64,000 nt of DNA, from positions 1 to 64,000 of the forward strand of contig NZ_NPIB01000027.1 in the NCBI RefSeq assembly GCF_002849605.1, given 5' to 3'. Made by a program: the position numbers and the translations under genes. The notes beneath the pieces are model-generated. The model was not told where the DNA came from. It saw nothing but the letters and a program-made list of their open reading frames with translations, and did no database searches. Positions 15,334-23,836 of the stretch are shown one piece after another (position 1 is the stretch's first letter; each line of letters starts with the position of its first letter). The DNA comes from Photobacterium carnosum. Its GTDB lineage: Bacteria; Pseudomonadota; Gammaproteobacteria; Enterobacterales; Vibrionaceae.

Positions 15334-17409
15334 CTACATATCCATGCCGTCATAAGGATTTACCGTGGTATTGTCCATATCATGTAAGGCTTGTTCCGTA
15401 TGATCGGGTGTGGCGAGTTGGGCTCGCATTTCAATGTCTTCTCGCTGTTTTTGTTTTTCTATGTCTTGATCATCGTTCTGCTCTTTATCACTGATGGTTT
15501 TCTGCATCCGTGTTTCTTCTTCCTGTTGGCTGTCTTCATCCCCCTCAAATTGATTCTTATGAATATCTAATAACGCCTGACGATCCTTTTCAGGTAACGC
15601 AGTCAATGCCCCCAGTTGATAGTGTGTGAGTAAGCTATCGAGCTCTTTCATTTGGTCACTGCTTTGATAGTGGCGTTTCTCAAAACTTCGGGCGATGGCT
15701 GGCATTTCATCAAACTTGAATTTCAGCTTAGTGATCGGGTAATTACCAAATACCCGTAACCAACATTGCAGATCATCTAACTGCATGATCTCCGACGGTA
15801 ATACCGCAGGGCGGGTAATGGTTTGATGGCCTAATGAAATACCGTCACGGACACTGTTGGCACCGTAGCTGTATTGCTCTTTAGATATCTCAAGTTCTTG
15901 TTCTCCTAAGTCATCACTGGATTTTTTCGCCATGGCGTGTGAGGGGTTACGGGTATAAAAACGGGTGTTGAGTAAATCCACCATTTCATCAGCGGCATGT
16001 TGGCCGTAAATTTTGACGAACTGCGCATAGGACTGAAAACCAATCAGGTAACAGCCACCATGCTTACGCACTTCGGCTAAGGTGCTGGCAAGATCGGGTA
16101 ATTGATGCAAACTGGGTAATTCGTCAGTGATGATCCAAATACGGCGATCCGGGTTTTCATCCAAGGATAAAATGGCGGTAGACGCCGTGGATAACCACAT
16201 CGAAATTAACGGGCGTAATGACGTATGTTGTTGTGCGTTAGAGGTTAAATACAAAAAGCCTTTTTCATCATCATTCTGTACCCAATTATTGATAGAAAAA
16301 GCCGGTCGCACTTGGCCGTTCTCGTCAGGTTTATCAAGTCCTTCCATATAACGCAGGGATTTGATGTAGGCCGCCAACACGGATTTGATAGAAATCGCCG
16401 TTTTTTGCGACTTTTCAGAGACTAAACTGGTTGATTCTGTGCCATCAAGGTAAGCGGCAAGGGTGGATAATGGCGCTTTAAGTATCAGCTCTAATAAGCG
16501 TTCCATGGTGCAAGGCTCATTATCTTGCGCCATTTTATAGGCGGTGTTGGTGAATATAGTGCGTGAGGCTTCAATCCAGAAGGGATCACCATTGCCTGTA
16601 TGTGGCACTAAGGCGGCGGCTAAGTTTTCATAATCACTGACATCATTCGCGTCATTCCAGATAGACCAATTGACTGACCGTTCATCAAAAGGGTTCAGAA
16701 TGTAGTCGGTGGCAGGGTTATAAAAACGGGAAACAAAGGTGCAGCCTTTATCATAAATCACTGCTTTATCACCACGATCACGTATCCAACGTAAGAGTTT
16801 GCGGATCATGACGGTTTTACCTGTACCCGTAGAGCCGCCCATGTAGATATGACGTACTTCAAAATTGTTGGGTAATAAGTGGAGGCCATCAAGAGAGAAT
16901 GTTGAAATATTTTTGTCTTTTTTAAGTTGGGCGGCCAAGGCGTCAGGGGTGGCAATACGTGTGCCTCGAACAAGGCAATCCGCGGTTTGTTCTTCTCCTT
17001 TTTTTCTGAAATACCGCATGATCAAGGTCATCACGCCCGTTACGATGATGAATGCGAACACAAAGCTGAATTGTAAAATAATCCATGCCCTATCAACGAT
17101 GGCATTGAGTGTCGGGCTTTCACGAAGTTGTTGAACGGTGTAGGGGAAATCAGCGCCGTTAGCATGGACGATGATCGTGTTATTGGTATTGAGGCTCCAT
17201 TTTGCTTGAAAGTAATATTTGAGTGAGGCAATGGTCTCTGCATCAATGGATAGATAAGCGATGCCGAGTGTTAACACAATGACGGCCAAGGCGTACCAAT
17301 GAAAGATATTGCCAATGATTTGAAAATACATGCGCCAGTTATGGAAAAATATTTGGCCGCCCCGAGTAAAATTACTGGTGCGGGCTTTTGGGCGAGCGAG
17401 TTTGTTCAT
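15334..17409 (-). CDS. traD: TraD coupling protein (VirD4 family)
   Basis: This hexameric ATPase links the relaxosome to the channel. The start at 17409 (MNKLARPKARTSNFTRGGQ) has AGGA 6 bp upstream; the longer frame has none. The product has 691 residues. Two N-terminal membrane helices lie at about 34-52 and 110-130. Walker A GSTGTGKT is at 192-199 and Walker B IWIITDE has D429. ALAEVRKHGG-type coupling-protein motifs follow (STLAEVRKHGGCYLIGFQS). The C-terminus is rich in Gln/Asp/Glu, as in F TraD, where the tail contacts TraM. Confidence 0.95.
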   Translation of the reverse strand: MNKLARPKARTSNFTRGGQIFFHNWRMYFQIIGNIFHWYALAVIVLTLGIAYLSIDAETIASLKYYFQAKWSLNTNNTIIVHANGADFPYTVQQLRESPTLNAIVDRAWIILQFSFVFAFIIVTGVMTLIMRYFRKKGEEQTADCLVRGTRIATPDALAAQLKKDKNISTFSLDGLHLLPNNFEVRHIYMGGSTGTGKTVMIRKLLRWIRDRGDKAVIYDKGCTFVSRFYNPATDYILNPFDERSVNWSIWNDANDVSDYENLAAALVPHTGNGDPFWIEASRTIFTNTAYKMAQDNEPCTMERLLELILKAPLSTLAAYLDGTESTSLVSEKSQKTAISIKSVLAAYIKSLRYMEGLDKPDENGQVRPAFSINNWVQNDDEKGFLYLTSNAQQHTSLRPLISMWLSTASTAILSLDENPDRRIWIITDELPSLHQLPDLASTLAEVRKHGGCYLIGFQSYAQFVKIYGQHAADEMVDLLNTRFYTRNPSHAMAKKSSDDLGEQELEISKEQYSYGANSVRDGISLGHQTITRPAVLPSEIMQLDDLQCWLRVFGNYPITKLKFKFDEMPAIARSFEKRHYQSSDQMKELDSLLTHYQLGALTALPEKDRQALLDIHKNQFEGDEDSQQEEETRMQKTISDKEQNDDQDIEKQKQREDIEMRAQLATPDHTEQALHDMDNTTVNPYDGMDM

Positions 17410-17544
17410 AAGTATTCCTGATGAAAGGGATAAAATAAGGGCTATAAGCATAAATATGCTTAGTTAAGATGAATAAATATTGTCCGAAGATCGGTGTTCT
17501 CGTAGAATGGGTGTACAAAAACACAGTTAACCGAGGCGATGAAT

Positions 17545-17949
17545 ATGAGTACACCACCAACGATGTCACTAACAGCAAAAATAGATCTGCTGCGAAAGAA
17601 GGGATTGTCAGACGATGAAATTGATCAGTTGTTGGCATCACCCGCATCGAGTGAGCCCGTAAAAGCATCGCCATTTAATATGGCCGAGATGGTGAATAAC
17701 GGCAGTTCGATTGAAGAGTGGAATAAGCAAGTTGATGAAACTGAAAAGCTCTATATCAATACAGAGGCGTTTTCAGTGTTGTTTGTTGGGATTATAATAA
17801 TTAGTGTAATCCTTATGGTTAGAGGATTTATTGAATTTCATATAGCTATATCAATTGGTATAATATGTTTTGTTTCGATTGCTTTAGTTCAGGTATTTAG
17901 TGCACCAAAATACCGTGAAAAGATTAAATTTTTTGTTAAAAAGCGGTAG
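17545..17949 (+). CDS. Small membrane protein between traG and traD (candidate entry-exclusion protein)
   Basis: GAGG lies 8 bp before the ATG at 17545; 134 residues. Residues 1-70 are polar and cytoplasmic-like, with LTAKIDLLRKKGLSDDEIDQLL as a short helix pair. Two membrane helices lie at 75-91 and 99-118, and the tail is Lys-rich. It is read on the plus strand, opposite to all neighbouring tra genes, so it must have its own promoter. In F the surface and entry-exclusion genes traS and traT sit exactly between traG and traD. A TraS- or Eex-like role is inferred from position and topology; no sequence family is recognised. Confidence 0.6.
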   Translation: MSTPPTMSLTAKIDLLRKKGLSDDEIDQLLASPASSEPVKASPFNMAEMVNNGSSIEEWNKQVDETEKLYINTEAFSVLFVGIIIISVILMVRGFIEFHIAISIGIICFVSIALVQVFSAPKYREKIKFFVKKR

Positions 17950-17971
17950 GTCATACCGCTTTAAAATCGAG

Positions 17972-20668
17972 TTATCGGTGTTTTTCTATTTCGGTTAAGT
18001 CCTTGTCTATTTTGGTATACTGCTCATGTGATGTTTGTTCTCGTTGTTGTTGTTCTGTTGCGTCATATAACTTTTCTTGTTCCTGCTGTATATTTTCCTC
18101 GGCAACATGTTGATTAAGTTCTCGTTGGTTACCGTGCGTCGTTTTTAATGCCACACTGTCTGCTTGATAATGCTGTTGTAAGTTTTCACCATTAACACTT
18201 TGTGGGTCGCGGTTCATACTGCTGTCATCCAATGCCGCTTTAAGCTTAGGGTTATAGTTAGCGTATTTTTCCGCCATGAATGCCTGAAATAATCCCTCTC
18301 GCTCTTCAACGATAGAAGGATTACTGCCATTTAATAGCGCTTCAACATGCTCTGGGCGACGTTCAGTAACATAGGCTTGGAACTCAGGGATCAAGTTGGT
18401 GTTGAGGCTTAACGATCCTGATTGCGAGTCTTGTAATGCAGCACTGTACGATTTTTCGCGTAAGTAACTGGTATCAAGGCTTTCAGCTAAATCTTCTGTT
18501 TTTCTAAAGCTGTTATTAAACGTAGAAGCGGCTTGTTGGTTAATACCCCGTAAGTCACTGGTATTGGTGTTGTTGCTAAAGGATTCTAATTGACTCATTA
18601 GGTCATTGAACTGATTTTGTTTACTGCCACTGATGCGTTCAGTGCGGCCTTTATTAGTTTCATTGGATTCTACTTCTGAGTTTGTACGTCGTTGCCCTGC
18701 TGTAGCAGTTCCGCCCACTTTGAAATTACCAAATTTCCCAAAACCCCCTCCAAGAGACGCTCCTCCTGATGCGTTATAGTCAAAATAATTATCAACCATG
18801 CTCTTAGTTGCCTCAGATTTTGATGTCCCTTGCGTATGTGCCACATCCGATATCACCGAATCCATTTTAGATAAGGTGTCGTTGTAGCTGGCGCTCTTGG
18901 TGTCTTGAGTGCCACTGCCATAACTTTTGTTATGATTGGCACTGTTAGTTAGGCTCAATAAGGCGTCAGATGTTGAGCCGAGTGAGGTATTGTAAGAGGT
19001 GCGTTGTTGCGCAGTGGTGCGTTCCGCTTGACTTAAATTCTGTTGTAAACTGCGGCTTTGCACTTCATTACTGCTGATATCAAACCCTAAACTCGATATA
19101 CCTCCGCGACTGTTGTAAACCGCATTACCGTTAGGTAAGGCCGTCACACTCGACCCGTCAGCCCGTTGAGTGGTGGCGCCATAGGCTTGATTTAAAAAGG
19201 CCATATCATGCTTATTGCCTGACATCGAGTTAGATTGCCATGTGTCCATTTGCACGATGCCATAACCAATATCACCCGTTGCCGCGGCTGCTGATGGTCT
19301 CGCTGCACTGCTGTTGGAGAGGCCAACAAATTGTGTGGCTAAACTGCCCGCAATAGCCGTACCCCCTTGAAGAGCAAACTTGGCAATAATCGGTACACAC
19401 ATCATCAGCCATCCTGCGATGGCCGCGAATCGATAGTGCATCGCTTGTAAGGGGGTACTGGCATCAAAACTCATGCCTTTATATATATCATTGGCATCGG
19501 CCCCCGCACTTTGCAATGAATAGGTCATTATCATGTTGATGAAGGTAAAAAAGAGCGGCCATGTTGCAAGGTAGAAGAATCCCCCGAGGTAGCCTTTTAA
19601 TACTTTTACCGTCATACCAGGAATAAAGCAGGTTAAGAACACCAAAATGGATGAGCACATAATGAGTAGCATTAAGGCTGAATGCACCATCGGCAGCCAG
19701 TTTTTCGCGTTATTCCCCATCGTGACCATAGTAGATTGGGTTTGCATTTGGCTCTGGGTTTCTGCGTAGTTAATGGCAGCCGCCGTGGCATTTTTTGAAG
19801 CGGCACTGTCATAAAGCCCCGAACGCACCGCATTGATAGCCATGTTTTGTTTCATGATATTAGTGGCTGACTGATTAATATGATGGAACGTGCGGTAGCT
19901 GTTTTGAATTGAATTTTTTAGCAATGCTTCTTCTTTGGCTATCTTGCTACCAAAGGATTGTGTGCCGATATAAGCAAAACTCTTGTCGGCTTCTGCAATG
20001 AACATCTTCTCCAGTTTTGGTAACACGTCTTTACAGGTTGGGAAGTCATTGTCCATGGCAATACGGCGTACTGGAGAAGGACGGTGATTGTGTAAAAATG
20101 CAAAGATATCACCCGCATTCGCAAATTGGTTCCATGTGTATTTATTATTGATGGTGATATCTTTTCTTATACAGTTCGCTACATATTGCCCCCATAACCC
20201 TTTTAGTTTGGCATCTTGGATACCAATAGAATTAGAGAGGTTAAACAGCTTTGACCCAAATAACATGCCGGATTTGGAGTAGGCTTGGTCATTAGGGGTA
20301 ATAAAGATGAAATCTACAATATTTGATAACCCTTGCATGAAGGTGGTGCCATAATGCGCAGGGATAGCTACCCCAAAGGGGACGTTATCCACCGTATAGG
20401 CTTTACCTTGTTGGCTGGCATCAATGATATGGACTGTGGTGGTTGGGGTAAGTAAAAATGTAGGGATAATCAAGTTGAGCGCAAACCATGCCGCAATGCC
20501 ATTATGGTCACGGGTTAAGAAAAACCGAACAGCGGTCATCAATAACGCTATCATGGCGATGATAGACAATAAGTGTGTCCAACCTTGACCATGAAAAAAA
20601 GTTGCTAGAGCATTAAAGACTCTATCGGCGGTATAACCGCCGGAAAAGACATAAACATCCATAGCCAT
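17972..20668 (-). CDS. traG: TraG mating-pair stabilisation protein
   Basis: This inner-membrane protein is needed for pilus assembly and mating-pair stabilisation, and in F it also contacts entry exclusion. The N-terminus MAMDVYVFSGGYTADRVFNA and the following membrane helices (about 35-52, 63-80, 325-345, 355-380, 405-430) are typical TraG. The periplasmic half (450-898) is rich in Ser, Asn and Gln with helical repeats. The length of 898 residues is normal (F TraG has 938). It starts 5 bp after the traH stop. Confidence 0.93.
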   Translation of the reverse strand: MAMDVYVFSGGYTADRVFNALATFFHGQGWTHLLSIIAMIALLMTAVRFFLTRDHNGIAAWFALNLIIPTFLLTPTTTVHIIDASQQGKAYTVDNVPFGVAIPAHYGTTFMQGLSNIVDFIFITPNDQAYSKSGMLFGSKLFNLSNSIGIQDAKLKGLWGQYVANCIRKDITINNKYTWNQFANAGDIFAFLHNHRPSPVRRIAMDNDFPTCKDVLPKLEKMFIAEADKSFAYIGTQSFGSKIAKEEALLKNSIQNSYRTFHHINQSATNIMKQNMAINAVRSGLYDSAASKNATAAAINYAETQSQMQTQSTMVTMGNNAKNWLPMVHSALMLLIMCSSILVFLTCFIPGMTVKVLKGYLGGFFYLATWPLFFTFINMIMTYSLQSAGADANDIYKGMSFDASTPLQAMHYRFAAIAGWLMMCVPIIAKFALQGGTAIAGSLATQFVGLSNSSAARPSAAAATGDIGYGIVQMDTWQSNSMSGNKHDMAFLNQAYGATTQRADGSSVTALPNGNAVYNSRGGISSLGFDISSNEVQSRSLQQNLSQAERTTAQQRTSYNTSLGSTSDALLSLTNSANHNKSYGSGTQDTKSASYNDTLSKMDSVISDVAHTQGTSKSEATKSMVDNYFDYNASGGASLGGGFGKFGNFKVGGTATAGQRRTNSEVESNETNKGRTERISGSKQNQFNDLMSQLESFSNNTNTSDLRGINQQAASTFNNSFRKTEDLAESLDTSYLREKSYSAALQDSQSGSLSLNTNLIPEFQAYVTERRPEHVEALLNGSNPSIVEEREGLFQAFMAEKYANYNPKLKAALDDSSMNRDPQSVNGENLQQHYQADSVALKTTHGNQRELNQHVAEENIQQEQEKLYDATEQQQREQTSHEQYTKIDKDLTEIEKHR

Positions 20669-20673
20669 GATAA

Positions 20674-22029
20674 TTATTCCTTAAATTGTAAATTGGCCCG
20701 AGTTTTTGCAGAAAAGTTACCTTCCACCTGTTTTTCAAGCTGCATCATGCTTTCAATGATGGCGTGCTCAGCCTCAAGGGTTTGGAGGGCTTGAATACGG
20801 GTTAGGCGTAATTGTTGGTTGACGGACTCAATAACGGCATAGAGTTTGTCGATATCATCAGGGTTACTGCCATGACTGCTGATAGATCCTTGAATTACAG
20901 TGAGGGCGTTTTGTAAGTAACTGGCAATTAAGTCCGTTGATATCACGTCACTGTAGGCCGCAACATTGGGTTGCGTCCCTGACTCTAAGGAAACGGTCAT
21001 CATTTTAAGAATGGGTAAGGTGATGGATTCTAAAAAGGCTTGTTGGGCTTTCGTTAAAGGGGTGTCTGTTTTGTAATTCGTCACAATATCATTGAGTAAC
21101 TTAGAGATTTTGATTTTGAGGGTTTTGTCTTTCTTAAATTCATAATCGACTTGGGTCGGTTGTAAACATTCGTTTTGGCCTTGCTTATCGCAGCGATAGA
21201 GTTTGACCGTGCCCCCTTCAAGGATGTGTTTGACCAAGTTATTATTGGTGGTAAAGAGTGACGGATAACGCTGCATGTTGGTTTTTGCATCATAGATAAT
21301 GGTGCCTGACAATGACATAAAGAACTCGGCTAACTGTTTGTCCCCCACTAGAAAGCCATTCTTCATTAATGAATACCAAATGATATTACGGTTGGCCGTG
21401 ATAGCGTCTTTGAGGTTAGGATCTTTGGTGGCGTTGGCCGTTTGTTTATTGACTTCCCCTTCACTGTTACAGCCATTCTTGGCGGCCGCCCAATCAGAAA
21501 AGCTGTTGTTTTGTGTTCCCATGGTGGCGCAGATGTACTGTTTATTACCTACCCCTGCAAACCCTGACAGGGCAGCAACACTACTTTGCGCCGCTTCACA
21601 GGAGTTAACTGAGAGTGAGTTAATGCGTTGAGCAATAGACTCTAAACGGTCTTTGACGTTTTTAAGTTGGGGCGCCCACGTTTGGAGGGCTAAATCCACT
21701 GCAAAGGGAATGGCGCTTGAGACAATGGATTTTCCCATCGCAACCAATTGATCACTGTTAATGTAAGAAAAACCACCGGCGAATAAATCAATGCCTCCGC
21801 AACCAGCACTGATTGATGGTAAAGAGACACTAGCAATTTGAGCTTGTCGTACTGGGGTGCGAATAAAAGCGGAGCCCCCGGTGTAATAACTGGCCGCTTG
21901 GCCTTTATAGGCTTGTGGGGTGGTGGTGTTGTAATTTAAGCCATCAAAGAATTGACCTAAATCACCGTCAATACTGGCAGCCGCGGGTGTTGAAAGGGTT
22001 AATGCAATCAGAAAGGGTAATAGCTTCAT
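20674..22029 (-). CDS. traH: TraH conjugal pilus assembly protein
   Basis: This periplasmic and outer-membrane protein is required for F-pilus extension. It starts with a signal peptide (MKLLPFLIALTLSTPAAA). The family pattern SIDGDLGQFFDGLNYNTTTP and the following AGCGGIDLFAGGFSYIN (residues about 76-92) are diagnostic, and the C-terminus is coiled-coil. The length of 451 residues fits the family. Its ATG overlaps the trbB stop by 4 bp (ATGA). Confidence 0.95.
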   Translation of the reverse strand: MKLLPFLIALTLSTPAAASIDGDLGQFFDGLNYNTTTPQAYKGQAASYYTGGSAFIRTPVRQAQIASVSLPSISAGCGGIDLFAGGFSYINSDQLVAMGKSIVSSAIPFAVDLALQTWAPQLKNVKDRLESIAQRINSLSVNSCEAAQSSVAALSGFAGVGNKQYICATMGTQNNSFSDWAAAKNGCNSEGEVNKQTANATKDPNLKDAITANRNIIWYSLMKNGFLVGDKQLAEFFMSLSGTIIYDAKTNMQRYPSLFTTNNNLVKHILEGGTVKLYRCDKQGQNECLQPTQVDYEFKKDKTLKIKISKLLNDIVTNYKTDTPLTKAQQAFLESITLPILKMMTVSLESGTQPNVAAYSDVISTDLIASYLQNALTVIQGSISSHGSNPDDIDKLYAVIESVNQQLRLTRIQALQTLEAEHAIIESMMQLEKQVEGNFSAKTRANLQFKE

Positions 22030-22511
22030 TGTAAACGACTCTTAATGTGAGGATAGGTCAGACTGGCTTGATAGGTGGTGTTGAGTGCCGACAATGGCAC
22101 ATTACCGATAGCCAGCGGGACATGTTTACGGTTGTTTAGATTGACTAAAAATAAAGCAGGATAGGTGGCATTACTGCTTGTTTGATAAAAGGTCATTAAA
22201 ATATCTTTGGTGGCCGTTAATGGTTGTGGGTATTGCGGTAATCCCCGACCATCCATTGAAAACGCGTAAACGGGTAAGCCGGTTTGTTTGGCAAATGCCT
22301 GTAAGGTAGGGGCGAATTGGTGGCAATAAGGGCACGTTGAGCTAAAGATGAAAGCCAGTCCGTATTCTTGGGTATTAGCTTGCGGTGTGGCCGCTTCGAT
22401 TAATGGCGTTGGGTTTTGCTGTGCCTTCACTAAGGCGTCAGTGACACTATTAGCATGTACAGGCATGAGCATAGTTAATAATATGCATATCAAGGGGGTA
22501 TGTTTTTTCAT
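22026..22511 (-). CDS. trbB: TrbB-type periplasmic thioredoxin-like protein
   Basis: A 161-residue exported thioredoxin-fold protein with the signal peptide MKKHTPLICILLTMLMPVHA. The redox motif CPYC is at residues 60-63, followed by VYAFSMDGRGLPQYP and the cis-Pro loop region TYPALFLVN. TrbB is a disulfide isomerase for cysteine-rich tra proteins such as TraN, TraU and TraH. Its stop overlaps the traH start. Confidence 0.85.
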   Translation of the reverse strand: MKKHTPLICILLTMLMPVHANSVTDALVKAQQNPTPLIEAATPQANTQEYGLAFIFSSTCPYCHQFAPTLQAFAKQTGLPVYAFSMDGRGLPQYPQPLTATKDILMTFYQTSSNATYPALFLVNLNNRKHVPLAIGNVPLSALNTTYQASLTYPHIKSRLQ

Positions 22512-22648
22512 TAGATATTCTCGAAAAGTATGGGGTGGGTCAAATAATGGTAATTATTGATTTGTTAATAAGGCGTATTGAAGGTAAAAAGAATGGATGA
22601 CATGTTATTTAGTCGTCTCATGTCATTTTTTTCGGTGATAATTAGAAG

Positions 22649-22672
22649 GGCCACGTTAAGGATAACGTGGCC
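22649..22672. terminator. Hairpin upstream of trbB
   Basis: GGCCACGTTA-AGGA-TAACGTGGCC, a perfect 10-bp stem followed by TTTTCTTC on the plus strand. In the minus-strand operon it lies just after the stop of the small gene at 22679. It has no T-run in that direction, so it may only attenuate or protect the mRNA there. Confidence 0.55.
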
Positions 22673-22678
22673 TTTTCT

Positions 22679-23017
22679 TCATCCAGCCGTTACAAACTCC
22701 TCAAGTGTCACCACACTGCATTGCCAATCCTTCGCTAATAATGTTGCATCATCATCTTCAAAATACGTTGTATTCATTTGATACCTCAGCCCTATTAAGG
22801 GTATTAAGCCGCGTCTTGGTGTGGCCTCTTTTCTCGCTTGTCGTACCTTATTGATGCTCGCATTCCAAAATAACACTTCACCGTCTCGTTCTTGGGTGGC
22901 ACATCGTGCCCCTTGCGGCCAATGGGTAAGGTGTTGCTGCATGAGTTGGGATAATGAATATTCAGTGATGGGTGGCGTAGGGTCTTGATCAAGATTGATG
23001 GTTATTCTTAAATTCAT
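22679..23017 (-). CDS. Hypothetical protein in the tra operon
   Basis: A 112-residue soluble protein. The block HWPQGARCATQERDGEVLFWN resembles a small domain ('WP.GA..A.QD.DG...F') common in phage and plasmid proteins of unknown role. It lies 12 bp after the traF start side, within the operon between traF and trbB. No signal peptide is seen, so it probably stays in the cytoplasm. Confidence 0.6.
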   Translation of the reverse strand: MNLRITINLDQDPTPPITEYSLSQLMQQHLTHWPQGARCATQERDGEVLFWNASINKVRQARKEATPRRGLIPLIGLRYQMNTTYFEDDDATLLAKDWQCSVVTLEEFVTAG

Positions 23018-23028
23018 GATGTGCTCAC

Positions 23029-23799
23029 TTAAAAATCAGGGGCGTAATCTGTTGCCACGTTAAGGAAACGACCGAGTAATTCCTCTTGTGAAATAAAGCC
23101 ATAGGCTAATGGTTTGATGCTGTTGGTTTTAGGGTTAACCAGTAGTAATGCGGGCGAGGTTTGAATATTCAGTTTACCGTCATTGCGTTTGTTATCCCTT
23201 ATGGTCGCTAGCGTTTTACCGTCTAAGGTAATGCCGAGTAATTCAATGCCGTATTGGTCAGCAAAGGCTTGAATACTCGGGGCGAGTTGTTGGTCTAACG
23301 GGGTATTGCCGTTATAGGCAAAGAATAAGCCGTAACCTTCGTTTGCCAGTGATTCAACTGCCGCGACCTTACGGGCTTTGATTTGAGCGTTTTGAGTTTG
23401 TCGTGCCAAGGATTCTGTTGGGTGTTTCATTCGATAGGACAGGCTTGGATCTTCGAGTAAGGCTTCTTTCCATGTCATGCCAAAGTCAGTGGTCTTACCA
23501 TCAATGAAATGACTTAACCGCATGAACGCCAGTGTGTTTTCAACCGTAGGGTTAATGATGGCTTTGTTTTGCACCTCGGCCATGTACCCCTGAAACCATT
23601 GCATTTGCTCGGTGGCCGTTAAGGTTTTCTTTGGCGGTGGCGTTTGCGTCACACTCGCTTGGGGTGGCATTGGTGGCGGCTTGGGTTTAAGTTGTTGGGT
23701 CGGTGATGATGGCGTGTTATACCAGCGCCACCCTTGCGGGGTGGCATGGGCGGCACCTGCCAATAACAGCAGACTCAATAGAATGAAACGTAAGCACAT
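23029..23799 (-). CDS. traF: TraF pilus assembly protein
   Basis: A 256-residue periplasmic protein with signal peptide MCLRFILLSLLLLAGAAHA, a Pro-rich linker, the TraF block TATEQMQWFQGYMAEVQNKA, and a C-terminal thioredoxin fold (GYGLFFAYNGNTPLDQQLAP...). It lacks the CXXC motif, as F TraF does, so it is structural rather than redox-active. It probably works with TraH and TrbB. Confidence 0.93.
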   Translation of the reverse strand: MCLRFILLSLLLLAGAAHATPQGWRWYNTPSSPTQQLKPKPPPMPPQASVTQTPPPKKTLTATEQMQWFQGYMAEVQNKAIINPTVENTLAFMRLSHFIDGKTTDFGMTWKEALLEDPSLSYRMKHPTESLARQTQNAQIKARKVAAVESLANEGYGLFFAYNGNTPLDQQLAPSIQAFADQYGIELLGITLDGKTLATIRDNKRNDGKLNIQTSPALLLVNPKTNSIKPLAYGFISQEELLGRFLNVATDYAPDF

Positions 23800-23836
23800 T
23801 GTTCATTTCCTTATACACATTAACTGTAATGGGTCG

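Noticed and set aside
22578-22781. Plus-strand frame over the trbB upstream hairpin
   Set aside because: Crosses a perfect hairpin and lies antisense to a better gene.
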